Positions 1-12,300 of a stretch of DNA of 64,000 nucleotides are shown in pieces. Numbering within the stretch: position 1 is the stretch's first letter; every line of letters starts with the position of its first letter. Under the pieces are notes generated by a model. That model was not told the origin of the DNA and did no database searches. It saw only the letters and a list, made by a program, of their open reading frames with translations. Position numbers and translations under genes: made by a program. This DNA comes from Trochalopteron elliotii (lineage: Eukaryota; Chordata; Aves; Passeriformes; Leiothrichidae): positions 61,483 to 125,482 of the forward strand of contig JANPWX010000208.1 in NCBI GenBank assembly GCA_024734555.1. The letters are read 5' to 3'.

Positions 1-560
1 GTGGGGGGGGGGGTCCCCGGCTCGGGGTGGGGTGCGGGGGCTGCGTGAGGGTTTTGCGAGGGGAGAAGGGTGCGGGGGAGAGAGGGAGGATTGCAGAGTT
101 TTCCCCGCATCCCCACCGAGGCAGCTTACCTTTCTTTCCTTTAAAAATAAGGGGGAAAAAAATCTTTAGTATGCAAATGAGTGCTTTCTGTTCCGGCTTG
201 GTTAATTGGATCGTGTTTGTGTGTAAACACGGCTTGGCTGAGCAACAGCCCCCCCCGCACTCCCCATCGCCGCCCGGTGCTTCCCCCGGTGGAGGAGGCG
301 ATGGATGCTCAGTTTCGGTGGCAGCGGAGGAGCCGCTGGGGCTGGCGGCAGCGGCTCCGGCCCGGGGGCAGGACCCTGCGGCTGTGGAGCCGGGGTAGGG
401 AGCGATTTGCGCCGGGGGGGTGCAAGGAAGGAGAGTTCTCTCCAGTGCAGGCAGGTGGGCACCCCGCGGGGGTGTCACCGCCCCATCCCACCTCCCCGCA
501 GCGCGGGCAGCAGCGTGGGAATCCGCAGGCGTTCACCCCGCAACTTTACAACCTGCTTGA
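1..560. promoter_or_regulatory. CpG island, possible promoter and first exon
   Basis: GC-rich sequence with several dozen CpG dinucleotides in 560 bases, far above the rest of the window, where CpG is depleted as usual in vertebrate DNA. Such islands usually mark promoters or first exons. On the + strand a Gly/Ala-rich frame starts at ATG 305 and meets a possible GT splice donor near 395; another frame starts at ATG 301. Neither resembles a protein I know, and a promoter facing left is equally possible. The island probably continues left of base 1. The CpG excess is seen; the promoter role is inferred. Confidence 0.7.
141..178 (+). promoter_or_regulatory. MEF2-like site and POU octamer in the CpG island
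   Basis: TTAAAAATAA at 141-150 fits the MEF2 consensus YTA(W)4TAR. A perfect octamer, ATGCAAAT, lies at 171-178. Both sit in an AT-rich notch inside the island. The motif matches are direct; occupancy by MEF2 or POU factors is inference. Confidence 0.4.
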
Positions 561-569
561 TTCCCACGC

Positions 570-593
570 AAAAAAAAAAAAAAAAAAAAAAAA
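570..593 (+). repeat. Poly-A tract (24 A)
   Basis: An uninterrupted run of 24 A bases followed by an A-rich tail (TTAAGAAAATAAAG). No SINE or processed-gene body is recognised upstream, so it is treated as a simple repeat at the island edge. Confidence 0.9.
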
Positions 594-1269
594 TTAAGAA
601 AATAAAGAAGGATTTGGGAAGGAGGTGCGTTTTGGGAAGCTGTCTGACAGGCTGCTGTGTGCCTGCTCTCTGGGCTATCTGTCACCTGTGGAGGACGCTG
701 AGCTGCACCCAGACCCCGGCTTCGCCTCTGTGCTGCTCATCCCCTCCCAACGCCGGTGTCAAATCCCATCTGTGTCACGCCGCCGTGGTCCCCACGCCAG
801 CTTTTGTGAGGGTACGGCTTGGGGATGCTTGGGAAAAAAAAGAAAAAAGGGATAAAAAAACCCCAAACCCACGCAGCTAGTCCATCTGTTGATTAAATGA
901 AGGATAAAACTTTTGGAGGGAGTAGTGCTTCTCCACGGGCAGCTGGTTTTTTGCTCAGCCAGACATTAGTGCTGAACATCCCCCACCATACGCTGGGTTT
1001 CACCCTATTCCCCGAGCAGGGACGCTGTGTTTGTGGTGTCTGTGCTCCTGGTTATCCTTCCCTCTTCTTTTCCTGGGCTCGGATGTGATGTTGGGCTCCT
1101 ACGCTGTCCTCCCTTCCCCTTTTCTCTTCCCCTCGCTCTCTGCTTGTACTAATATTCCTTCGGGGAGAACGCTGTGTTTGCATTTGCCTTTGCTGCTGCA
1201 CAAAAGAAACCCACTGTGTCCTCCGTGTGGGTTTCTGGCTGAACAAATCTGAACTCTCCCTGGTACAGC
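594..1269. other. Unique sequence, no gene recognised
   Basis: Mixed-composition sequence downstream of the CpG island. No repeat family, splice-bounded frame or RNA gene was recognised. It would be first-intron sequence if the island drives a rightward gene. Confidence 0.5.
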
Positions 1270-1760
1270 AGGGCAGCGGCGGGGCCGGGCAGAGCAGCAA
1301 TTTGGAAGCTGCTCCCGGCCTTCCCTCATCCCTCCCTGCTCCCACGGATCCTGTCGGTCCCTGCAGGTCAAATGGCACTTTGCTAGCGGGGCTGGAGAAG
1401 TTTGAGCGGGATCCAGCCGGGATTTGTCGGGTTCTCCCCCCACTCCTTCCTTTTGCAGCCATGATTTTAATGTGGGTTAATGCACTTTTTAATAGCGCTG
1501 GCGTTGGGGAGCCACGGCGGCTCCTCGGCTCGGCTGCCTGAGCTCAGCTGATTTGTCTCCTGCCTGTTCCAGCAGGATCGTGCATCTGGTACCTGCTTAT
1601 TCATGCCGGGTTAGGAGGCACAGAGAGTGCCTTGCAGAGCGTTTTTCCGGCTGTTTTCTCCCCCAGGATGAGCCGAGAGCGTTTCTGTGGAGTTGCTGCT
1701 CTCCGTACGCGACAAAGGCGCCGCCGGCAGCACCGCGGCTCTTCCCGGTGGGGTGACACC
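1270..1760. promoter_or_regulatory. CpG-enriched island shore
   Basis: A second rise in CpG, densest at 1500-1540 and 1690-1745. A good polypyrimidine acceptor-like tract ends in CAG near 1573, but no open frame beyond it is convincing. It could be the island's shore, an alternative promoter or an enhancer. Confidence 0.4.
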
Positions 1761-4260
1761 GTGCAGAGGATCCCTGACAGGATTTAATGCCCAGGACTCC
1801 TTCAGCCACACGGTGCTGTGGGGGAGGAGAGGCCTGGATGGAGGTGCTGAAGCTGATTTTTCAGCACGTGTCGTGTTTGCCTCCCCCTGAGCAGCCGCTG
1901 TGCTGTGTCCAGGTGTGGTGGCACTCGCTGTCCCTGACAAAGGTGTCCCCAAGGTGTGGGGATGGGGACACGCATGGGGCAGCCCTGCCTTGCTCAGGAG
2001 GAGCTGGTGATCCAAAACTCACTTCAAGGGACTGAAATCACTCGGCTCTGCCCTTCAGCAGTTTCAGGAGTTCCTTTGTGTGGGCAAGGGGCAGGCAGGG
2101 CTGTGTTTTCTTGCCAAAGTGGCTTGAAGGGATTTGCTGTAATTAAATTCCCCCGAGCCAAGGGCAGCAGGGCTGGCAGGATCACCTCTGCTGAAAACCC
2201 CACTTGGGATCTCTGGGCTGGACACTACTTTAAAAAAAAAAATCTCCTTATCCCAAACCTCTTCAAAAGGACATTTTTCCATCACGGGATTTGTACACCT
2301 GTGCCCTTGGGTTTGTATTTCATGGGCATCCCTGTGATATCCTGGCATCCTGCTGTTCCTGCAGCCCGTGCAGGGTGGAACTTGGGCTTCCAATGGAGCT
2401 TGCAGGAGGAGGAAGCTGCTTTTTGCTCCTGTCTGGGGTGGTGCTGCACCTGGGCACCCCAGGCATGGCTCAGCCTGGGAGGGAGGAGGATCTGTCCCAC
2501 AGCTCACTGCTCCAGGGGCACAGGGCAGAGCAAATTGCCTTCCCTGGAGCATCCTCTACCTTTCCCCTTGCAAATGGTCTGAAGCAGCCTGTGCTGGCTC
2601 TTTCTGAGGGTTGATAGGTCAGTGTTCCAGAGCTGGTTTTTCCCTGGTCCCAACCCATCAAAGCTGTCAGGGCCACAGATTTGGTGGAAGGGAGAGAAAG
2701 TCACAGCAAATTTGCCTCCTGTGGAGATGGGATGTGTGGTACCCTTGGTGGGAAGGAATTGCTGCTGCCATGCATCTGCCTGCCTTTGCTTCTGCCTGGG
2801 GAATAACTCACCCATTCCTCCCCTGCTCCAGTGCCAGCCAAACTGAGGGAGGTGGAAACCACTGGGGAAGGTGTCTCAGTGTGGGAGGTGGGGCTGTGGG
2901 GAGGAGCACCACTGAAGATGCACCTACAGCCACCTCCTCTCACTGGCCTGCACTAGATGGATTTGGCAGCATCTTAAATTTACCTTGGATGGGAAGATTT
3001 CTGCCTGTCTGGGGCTCTCTTTCCAAAGGCATGTTTGCTTTCCCTCAGGGTGATGAATACAGAGTTCTCCGGGTGTTGCAGGGTATGTTTTTCTCCTTCA
3101 CAGTTCACTTGGTTCCTCCCTGGAAGCAAATGCTTTACAATCTTCTGTCAGAGGGGCCCGTTATCAGCAGCAGTGGCTCAACTTCCCACTGGTTCAGCAG
3201 CAGCCCCCAGGTGGAGAAGGGTGCAATTATGGTGATGAGAGAAACCAGGCAAATTCCACCCACCAAAACTGGTTAGGACCAAGAGACGAGGATTTTCACA
3301 TCTTAGGGGGGTGGTTAGTGGGTGATGGGGAGGAAAAACACAAGGTTTGGAGTGCTGGGAGTGTGTGTGCAGGAGCTGGGACACTTGGGGGTTTCTGTGT
3401 CTGACAACCACAAATCTGTTAAGGAAAAGCCTGGAAATCTGTGGCTGTGGTCCTTCTTCCATGTTAATTCCTCCTGCCATATGGAAAGCAGGGCAGCTTT
3501 GCAAGGGAAGTGTGTTGAGCTTTTCCCTAAACCCAGCAGGTGAGTGTCAGCACTGGGACCTGTTTGGGAAGTACATCAAGTGGAAGCATCCAGTGAGCTT
3601 TAAAAATGATGGTGAGGAAAAGCTCCTGAAGCCCAAGAGGTTGCACCTCAGGATGTTCAGTGGTTCTGTGAACTGAAAATGGTTGAGTAGAAGACAGAGA
3701 TGGTTTGGAAAGTGCTTTGTGAGGTGCTGCTGGTGGAAAGGTGCAGGCTTGACAGGGGCAGTGTGTTCACAACTGGGCTGCATGGGAAGGAAACTGAAAT
3801 AAGCCTCAAGTTAAACCTGGTGTTGTCCAGTCTGTGCTGTCCCAAAGGAATGGTGCAGAATTGCCTCCTCCAACGCCTGTTTTAACACAATTTAGGGTTC
3901 TCATCTCCCATCTGCACCTCCTGCAGCAAGAGCCACGTGAGGACCACTGATGACTTTGCTCAAATCAGGTTTTCTTGTGTGGCTTCAGCTCTCAGAAAAG
4001 CACAGGAGGGAGGAGCTGGGGTTCTGTTCAGGTGCCCTGTGCCAGAGGGAGGGGAGCTGGGCAGATGTTCCTCCTCGGAGCTAACGCTGCATCCCCACCA
4101 GACTCCCCCTTCCAAGGTTAAGCAGAGGTGCCCAGGCAGTTTATGCACAGCACATCTCAGGCTGATGTCGATTATTTCTGTGCTTTCCTGTTGGTTTAGG
4201 GGACACCAACTGGAGTCTGAACGTGCCTAGAAATCCCTGACAGGTTCCCAGCACCGCGTG
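1761..4260. other. Unique sequence, no gene recognised
   Basis: About 2.5 kb of moderately GC-rich sequence without recognised CR1, LTR or tandem repeat. Frames up to 221 codons (2611-3276, +) have biased low-complexity composition and resemble no family I know. Confidence 0.5.
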
Positions 4261-4710
4261 TCGCCGGCTCCAGCCGCTCTGTGGTCGGACTGCAAACGTC
4301 AGGATAAAATAGCTCCGTGCTCTTCTTTCTTTTGTAGCTGTAAATAAAGAGGGGAGAGGCCAATGTGCCCCTTAGGTTGTGAGTTGGCTGAGGATCAAGG
4401 GCTTTGAATAAACTGGGTTTTTTTCCTGTGAGCAGCCTGTGATGGAGAGTGTGGCTGCTCCAAACCTCTGATTTAATGATCGGCTTTGCGAGTTTGTACA
4501 GTGCTCTCAGCTCCCCAGCACGCTGGGTGCAGGGGGCTTTATGGAAATGCTGCTGGAGAATTGGCTTTACATCACTTCCAGAATCCTTCCAGTAGGATTA
4601 AACAGCTTCTATTTATTTATTTATTTACTTTAAAGCCCAGCAAATTTATACCAACAATTGTTGAAGGCCCTAATTTATCTTCTGTTCAGGAGCAATACAA
4701 GTCTTTCCTT
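4261..4710. other. AT-rich block, possible conserved noncoding element
   Basis: Repeat-free sequence richer in A and T than its flanks. It has TAAA/AATA-rich motifs, an (ATTT)n stretch at about 4609-4626 and a CAATTG E-box-like palindrome near 4655. Such blocks in avian gene deserts or introns are sometimes conserved enhancers. Only composition is seen here. Confidence 0.2.
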
Positions 4711-6683
4711 TGCCTTCACTGAGAGCTACCTCTGGCCAGAGAGAGCGACAGAGCCACAGTGACCGTGTACAAGCTTATTTTATAAATCAATAGGTAGTGA
4801 AACAAATTGGTTGTAAATCAGTCTCTTATTTGCTGAGATCTAAGGCATTTGTGAGTTTTCGAGGCGGTCTGCCCTGCCTTCAGGGCTGGCACATGGCCTG
4901 GCTCTTGCAGGGATGTGGGAACCCAGTGCTCATTTCAAGCATGCCAGGAGATGTGCAGGATTTCTTGGCTGGGCAGAAATAAAGTTTAAAACCTGTGCTC
5001 GTCTTTCCAGGCAAAGGTTGAGCAGCAGGATCCTGATGCTGCTCACAGCTCGTGGGTTTCCATTCCTCCACTTCACCTCATGGCACATCTGTACTCCAGA
5101 CTGCTGGAAGGGGGAAAAGGAAACTATCCATTTCTGAATTGTGCCTTGTGGTAGGACCGAGGAAAGGCTGGGATTTGGTCTTGGAAACGGTGGCCTAACA
5201 GATGTCCTGGTTCAATATGCCCTTTGAGTGTAGCCGAGCCTGTTTATTCATTGCCTCGCTGGCAAGACCCACACTCAAGTGTTTGCCTTTCCCTGGTGGC
5301 AGCAGCAGCCTCCAAAGTGGAGCAGAAGGAGCTGGAGGTCACTTGGCTGTTACATGGCTCTTCCTTTTACCGACTTGCATTAAACAGCTTAAAATCTAAA
5401 TGTGCTTTTAGTGCCTGTGAGCGATGGGCTCTGGGCGTCCTGCCTCGGGTAGTGTCACATGCTGGAGAAGTGGGAGGTGGAACACTTGCATTGTTAAATT
5501 CAGATGCTAACTTGGGGATAAGATCTTGTCTTAATGTGTTCATTCAACGCCCCCACTCGCAACAAAAGCTACAGCAGCTTTTGGTCTGCTGCGTTTGGGG
5601 TGGAGCAGGATGTAATTGGTTTTTGAGGGCTTTGCCATAACTGCTGCTCATTAACCATTGATGCAGGCACGGTCAGACTTTCAACTCGGATAATAGATGC
5701 TGTCTTTTGTTTCCAATCACTTTGCTGTTGGGTGGAATTGCCGCGCAGGTTCCACGTGTGTGTGGTCGTGTGGTGGCTAATTCACCTCCGAAGGGCTGCT
5801 GGATTTATGTTCTGGGCTCTGGGGTTGTCATGCTCAATATGACACGAGGTAAAGGCAGTGGTGAATATCTCCCTGGCTGGGCCGGGTCTGGGAGGATGCA
5901 GCAGCACCTAAAGCTGAATGTTTCAGGAGCCTTCTGGGTGAGCAACCCCAGTGTTGTGGGAGGGGAAATAGAAATGGAGAAAATGTTTGATAATGTGGTT
6001 TTTCTGAGGAGCTTTGCTCAGCAGGGCACACACTGCAGGCCAGAGGAGCCCTGCTAATTACTGGTGAAATATCTACTGATGGTGGAAGGGATGAGCTTCC
6101 TGAAACTTCGCCATGGATGAGGGATCACTCTCTGTGCTGTGGGCCCAATATAAGCAGGGAGTGAGTGGAAGAAGCCACAGGGTTTGGAGTTCCACCTTGC
6201 ATTTTGGGCAGGTTATCATTAACCTAAAATCACCCAACTCATTAAAAGACCAGAAAGGAAGGACCTGAATCTCTCTCAGGTGCCTGTTGTCCCGTCCCCC
6301 TCCCACCCCCAGCATAAATGAGTATTCAAGCAGTCTGCTGCCAGTCAGTGAATGTCAATATTGGATAAGTGTTTCCTTTATATCACTGCAATTTAGCATA
6401 AGCTGCTTGGAAACAAATGTCTTCCATAAGCATGAGGTGTTTCAGTAAGTACACAGTCAACATTACTATGAGGATTAAATAAATGTCAGCCCCACTTGTA
6501 TGCTCAGCAGCGAGTTAAGACAGCCGAACTTGCATAATGGCCAGCACGGCAGGAACAACAGCAGGGATTTTGAGAGTCTCTGCAAAAAGTGGAATGGAAG
6601 GAGCTGCTTTGGATGGATCCAAAGCCCCTGGATCAGAAAGGGATGTGGGGACAGGTGCAGAAGCTCCTCAGAGCAGGGGTAGC
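4711..6683. other. Unique sequence, no gene recognised
   Basis: Mixed unique sequence with no recognised mobile element, tandem array or RNA gene. Frames are short and overlap on both strands. Confidence 0.5.
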
Positions 6684-6888
6684 TGATGATGGGAAGAAAT
6701 CCTTCGCTGTGAGGGTGGTGAGGGCCTGACTGTGAGGAGCTGTGCCCTGTCCCTGGGAGTGTCCAAGGACAGCTTGGATGGGAACCTGAGCAACCTGGGA
6801 TAGTGAATGTCATCCCTGCCCATGGCAGAGGGGTGGAATGAGACGCATTTCAAGGTCCCTTCCAAGCCAAACCTTTCTGGTTCTATGG
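6684..6888 (+). mobile_element. CR1 LINE, 3' fragment
   Basis: The sequence follows the CR1 3' end in order: CTGTGAGGGTGGTGAGG, the GGGAGTGTCCAAGG block, CAACCTGGGATAGTG, CCCTGCCCATGGCAG, then AAGGTCCCTTCCAAGCC and a tail ending TTCTATGG. It is the usual 5'-truncated copy, with only non-coding 3' sequence. Small indels suggest moderate age. Confidence 0.9.
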
Positions 6889-7489
6889 CATGGAGTGCAA
6901 AGAGATGAGTGGAGCTTCCTTTTGGACCACCAGGCCTGCTCTTTCTTTGGTACTGGCTGCAAACCAAAGAGGAAAACCTGGTTTGGCCAATACTGGCTGC
7001 ATCTGGTGAGGAGCAGCCCACTCCTGCAGCTCTGCACAGGTGACCAGTGCATGGCTGGATCTGCCCCTGCCTTTCCCAGTGCAAACTGGGGGTTGCTTGG
7101 CTGCAGCTGGTGAGGCCAAGGATGAGGCTCGACTGTCACTACTTTGGGAGGAACTGTAAGACCTGATTCACCTCTAGCTCAAGGCTTCCCAAAGCCACAG
7201 AGATGCAGCCCATGAGGAAAGGGTGACACTGGTCCGTGCTGGCAATGCTGTGGGGCCTGCAGGTGCTGCAGGGAGATGGTCACCTCCACTGCTCTGCCTT
7301 CAGGTGCTGGGTGAGAGGTTCTCTCTGCCCAGCAGGAAAAGGCCTCTGGCTTCTCCAAAGTGATTTAAACCCAGCCAGCACGTGGAGATGTTGCTGAGGC
7401 AGTCGAGGCTTGAATCTTTCCCTCAAGCTGTGTCTGCAGTAAAACCCTGCTCTTCACCACTCCTGGCTTTGCATCTTCACCTGTCACCC
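6889..7489. other. Unique sequence, no gene recognised
   Basis: No repeat or gene is recognised between the CR1 tail and the next CpG-rich block. Confidence 0.5.
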
Positions 7490-8240
7490 TGAGATGTCAC
7501 TCAGTGCTGTCTCGATCGGCCCGTGACAAGTTCTGCCAACGAGGAGAAGAAAAAACCACGGAGCGTGGTGGGGGGCTGAGCTGGCTGTGTTTCCACTCCC
7601 GACGATGCAAACCCGCTGCTCTCTCCCCAGCTGGCAAGGCGCTGACTGTAGCCACTTGTTCCCAGCTGCACAAAAATAACCGGAGACAAAATCGTTATCA
7701 CTCAGATGAGCCTTATCAGCTCCTCTGCTGTCTGCGGCTGCCTCCGCCCTGCGAGCACTCGTTCCCCGCTGGGTGTGTGTTTGTTGACCGGCCGTGGCTG
7801 CTCCAGGTGACCCGAGCTGAGCATCCCCAGCCCTGTCCCGGCAGCCGCAGCTTTCCCGAGGATCCGCCCGCGGCTCGTTCGGCTGCGCAATTCCAGCGCC
7901 GAGGAAAAGCTGGAGGACACGGGGCGTGTCTCCGTAACCCACACTGAGGAGGAGAGCGCCGGGGAAGGGATGTCGGGGTGTTTTGGCTCCGAAGCAGGTC
8001 ACCTGGCGGAGCTGCCGCAGGTTTCACCCTCACTGTTCCCGTTCAGCCTGGCGGTGGCAGCAGCCGCGCTCGCATGGAGCGGAGCTCTGCGCTCCCACCT
8101 GCCGGTGTCACGCTCCTGTGGAAAGGTCCAAGGTGACCCGCTGGGCTCCAGCTCTGCGGGGATGCTGACAGCGCCGCGCCCGAGGTTTGGGGCTCGGCAG
8201 CCGAGGCCATTCCCTAGGAATGGAGAGGTTGTTTGAGTGC
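7490..8240. promoter_or_regulatory. Second CpG-rich block, possible alternative promoter or enhancer
   Basis: CpG is frequent again over about 750 bases, densest at 7740-7930. Frames are open on both strands here (for example 7504-7947 + and 7484-8002 -), as expected when GC-rich DNA has few stops. Their products are Pro/Arg/Ala-rich and unrecognised. Two GATA-type TTATC motifs lie about 20 bases apart near 7697-7715. It could be an alternative promoter or a GC-rich enhancer. Confidence 0.45.
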
Positions 8241-9120
8241 TGCGGGGTGGGAAGAGTTGGGACCCCTCTGAAGTTGCCCCACAGTGCGTGGCTGGACACG
8301 TGTCCAGGAGGAGCTCAGGTGACCCTGCTGTGAGCACACCGTGCGTGAGTGCCATGAGCTCTGTACAGGCAGGAGTCTGGCTGTGGGGGGGGGATATGGG
8401 GTTCCTTACCCAACTTGGTGCCCCCACAGTGATAAATGCACACAAGAGGCTCCTCACCTCCAGGAACAGCTCCACCCCTCCCTGAGGGTCCGTGTGGGAT
8501 AACCTGCAGCAGAGAATGGCTGCCATTCCCGGTCAGTGGTGCTGTGCTGTTTCCTTGCTCTCTCCCATGAGCTAATCCCCGGAGTGTGATTCAACACTCG
8601 CCGCTTTTCCTTCTGGCTGTGTCTTTAATAAGCCAGGAGTGATGGGGCCACCCCCCACCCTCCACAAGTGCTGGAGAAACAGAACCAACAGATGCTAAAA
8701 TTAGGCACAGCTGTTTGCAGTGTTTTGTCCTCCCGATCACAGACTCTGACACTGTCTGTACTTATTCCTCATCTTGTCCAGACACTGAAAAGGTTTAAGA
8801 TATCAAAGCTTGGAGTGGCTGTAAATTAACTCCTTCTGTCTAAGCTGAAGCTTGACTTACTGATGGTAGATTTCTTGTGATTTCCTTTATTTGCCCTTTT
8901 AATAATGGGAATTGCCAGGGAGCAAGACAGGGTCTTCTCTTTGTACCTGGGAGATGACACAACTGGTTTGGCCTGCTCAGGAGCTTCCCCACCAGGGATC
9001 AGGGGGAACATCTTCAGACCTGCTGTCCCTCAGCCTTTATGTGCCTAAACCCTGTTCTATGTGCAGCTTGGACAACCTCGGCAGCCCAGCTCAGTCTCTG
9101 CATGCCTAAAGCTGTCCCAG
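8241..9120. other. Unique sequence, no gene recognised
   Basis: Nothing recognised. A run of eight G at about 8386-8393 is the only simple-sequence feature. Confidence 0.5.
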
Positions 9121-9232
9121 TCCAGCCTCACATCCTGGCCCTGGTGATTCCAGCCTCATATCCTGGCCCTGGTGATTCCAGCCTCATATCCTAGCTCTGG
9201 TGATTCCAGCCCCACATCTTGGCCATGGTCAT
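9121..9232 (+). repeat. Tandem repeat, 4 x 28 bp
   Basis: Four consecutive 28-base units, each starting TCCAGCC and ending TGGTGAT or TGGTCAT. Units 1 to 3 differ at a few positions; unit 4 is the most diverged. 28 is not a multiple of three, so a frame would shift between units. Confidence 0.95.
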
Positions 9233-11369
9233 CTGCTCTTGCTTTGCTGAGGGGGAAGATTTTCTGGGTATTTTTGGTGCGTGCAGGCTTTGTGTTCATG
9301 GTTTGGGTGTTGGGGTGGGTGTCACCCCGGGGCTGCTCGTTCCCCCCCTGCCCACTGTGTTTGGCCTGGCAGTGGCTGAGGGAGTATTTTGGGAGGAGGT
9401 GGCTCTCCCTGTCACCTGCCACCCCTTGGAAAACATCTGTTCCTCTCCACTGGGGTGGCAGAGCTGTAACACTCTGGAAAGGGCAGCAGGAGGAATTTCA
9501 TGGCAGAGCAGAAATGTCTTTTCTGTCAGGCCTGGAGCAGTGTAAATGTCCCTCCTGACAGATCTACGCTGATGGCAGCAGCACAGCTCTTGGGGTCTGC
9601 ACGGGGTTGTGAGTCTGAGGGGTCTTTTCTGTCTCTGTGTCTCTCTCCTGCAGCAGCAGCGCCTGCTGAAGATTCCTCTTGCTCTGGTCACGCTTAAAAT
9701 GATAATGTTGGTTTAAGATAGACACTTGTGATAAACTGGGGAACACGGTGCCCTTTGAAATCCTCAAAGCTCTCTCTCATCAAGTGGGCTGGCTGGAAAG
9801 GCAGCAGCCAGAGCAGTCCAGGGTGTTCAAATGGCCAGGATTCCATGCTGACCTGCTCCTCAGGGTGTTGTGCCTTGAAAGAGCTGCCACCTCTCACCCT
9901 CCTCCCCTCCTGACTGCAACAAGCTGGTGCAGCATCCCTGTGCAGCTTCCTGTGGTCTCCCCAAATTGCCTCTTTTCACTCTTTCTGTGATGGAAGCAGA
10001 TCAGGAGGGGAAGTGCTAAAGGAAGGCTGTTTTTCCCTGGGGAGGAGAGGGGGGAAGAGTGAAGCATCTCAAGGAAAAGGACCACGAGCAAATGCCAAGG
10101 GGTTGATGTCCCTTGGCGATCTCTTTGCAGGGGTGGTTGTAGCAAACCTTTCATCCAGCACAGTGATTTTTTCCTGCAGCAGGGAGGTTTCTCCCCGTGG
10201 TTTGGCTTTCTCCCAAGGACAGATAGAAATCTGTGTAGTTCTCTTAACCCCTGCGAGTTTCTGCTGACTCGAGCAGATCGCAGTTGTTGTCCCAGTGGGA
10301 GCATCTTGTTCAAAATCAGGAAGAAAAGTTAAACTTTTGAAACTTGTAGAGCAGGAAACATCCAAGAGTTAGGGATTGGAGACTCGGAAGTAGACTTGGC
10401 GAAATACCACGTTTTGATATCTGAAATTTTGACATGGAGTTTAGGAAGGGTTTTTTGCACAAAGGATGGTGAGTGTCCCTGTGGTGGATGAAGGGGAAAC
10501 TGTTGTAAAAACATTTGTCTGCTGATTGCTGGCTTTTCTCTGGGGTTTGGAAATGGATTTCAGGTCTCTTCTTGCCTTTGGCCTGGCCAGTGAGCCACCG
10601 TGGTGGCTCTCTGAACATCCCAATTTGTCACAGTATATTGAATTCTAAACCAGTGTTAATCTGATCTGTGTGTCTGTAAAGCATCTTGTGTTGGGTTTGA
10701 TAAAATTAGGTTTTATTGTCTAACACAGTTTATTTCTCTTGGTCTGGTTGCGTGCTTTTATTGCCTGTTCTGCTCTGCACCACGAGCCCATCGTGTGCCA
10801 GCATCTGCCTCACTGGCTCGGCCCTGAAAGCACCTTAAAATCAGCCCCTAATTATTGAAAGTATGGAAAGACTCTGAGGGTGCCAATGATATCTGTCTGG
10901 CACTGGTGCACTGAGCAGGTAAAGAAAGGACCTAAGAGGCNTATTGGGTGGCTGAGTGCCAACCCAGGACTGAATGAGCAGGTGGAGCACCAGACATGGT
11001 TGATGCCCCCCCTTGCTTCTGGTTGTATTTGTGAGGTTTGGGGCAGCTCTGCTCCAGGTTTTATTCACTTCACATCACCTTGGGGGAGTCCGTGTGACCC
11101 TTGTTGCGACACAGGTGGCATAGCCAGTGGGTCAGATTTTGTGACATAAAGGAAAAACAATGGAAATGTAACAGCCTGGAGGGAGGATGTGCAGGGAGTT
11201 GGTGGATGGGCTGGGGAAGGTTGGCCAGGGCTGCACCAGGCTCATGTCTCACCTTGATTTGGAGCCTTGGCAGGGAGGCTGCAGCAGCTGGATTGGGACC
11301 TTTGTGGGGGTGGAGGTGGGAAGAGGATTAGTGCCTGCAGAGCAGTTGGGTGTCTGCTGCTGCTAAATG
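9233..11369. other. Unique sequence, no gene recognised
   Basis: No repeat family or gene recognised. One ambiguous base (N) is present at 10941. Confidence 0.5.
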
Positions 11370-11520
11370 TGGTTAAACTTGAGCGACTTCTAATCTAATA
11401 ATGAAAGGAAGAGAAATAAGTGTTCTCAGTGATGCATGCCCCTCACGGTAAGTACTAATTGAAAACAGATATTTACTTTAAAATGAAAATGTAATACGAT
11501 AATGGTGGGTTGAGAATTTC
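11370..11520. other. AT-rich block, possible conserved noncoding element
   Basis: A compact AT-rich stretch free of known repeats, with TAATCTAATAATGA and TACTAATTGAAAAC. GGTAAGTA near 11448 matches a strong splice donor, but no frame or acceptor upstream makes an exon convincing. Confidence 0.2.
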
Positions 11521-12300
11521 ACACACGTAGGAGGGAGAGATGAACATGCACAGCCTCCCATCTGCTCTGCCCGGGCTCAGTGTGCCCCTGGGAGCAGCAT
11601 CTCCCACACCACGGGGCTGCTGGGCCTGGGGGCCTGGACAAAGGGCCTGGGGCTTGTGCTGGAGCACAGCTCAGCTTTACTCAGCTAAAATCAGGTTCAT
11701 TGGGGGTCTCTTGAGCTGACCTTGGTCTGCAGAGGACCTTCCAAGCTGGGCTTCTGTCCTTCCTCCCACACCCTGCAGAGCCTTCCCAGCCAAATCTCCA
11801 TGGGAAGGAGAGGCGGGGTAGAGTGGGGAAGCATCACCTCCCTTGTCACTGAGATGGGGACAGTGGTGGTGACCCTCTTCCTGATGATCTCTGCTGCCTG
11901 AGACACCCCTTGCTGCTCCTTTCTGGCTGTCCTGACCCATTTCCCTGGCTTGGTGGGTGGACCTGGCTAATGCTGCCTTTTGGGAGCTGCTGGAGGAGCA
12001 ATGGGGACACCTTTGCTCTCTCAGGCCGATCTGAATGAGTGCTGATCCCTTGGGGAGACCCTTGGCTGTCAGTGCTGAGACTACAGCACATCTTGGTGTC
12101 TGTTTGTCCTCCCCTCCTCTCCCTGAGCCTGTTCTGAGCCAGTCATTGCTCCAGAGCTGGAGTCAGGATGCTTTTCCAAGTGTTTGTAACACAGCTCAGT
12201 GCAGCGTGACTGGTGGCCATTAAAGGATCCTCCCCAACGAGAGCCCCCCCAACGCTGGAATCTTCTGAGGGAAGTAGCCTGGCCCTAATCCCTTTGTGCA
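11521..12300. other. Unique GC-rich sequence, no gene recognised
   Basis: Nothing recognised. Overlapping frames on the - strand at 11473-12091 are low in complexity. Confidence 0.5.

Noticed and set aside
3050..3095. Possible short exon between a CCCTCAG acceptor-like and a GGTATGT donor-like site
   Set aside because: About 34 bases, no recognisable product and not phase-neutral; splice-like pairs of this quality are common by chance.
2611..3276. 221-codon + frame
   Set aside because: Low-complexity Ser/Gly/Trp-rich product, equally open frames on the other strand, no recognisable domain and no upstream promoter features.
11440..11460. Strong donor-like GGTAAGTA
   Set aside because: No acceptor-bounded open frame precedes it.
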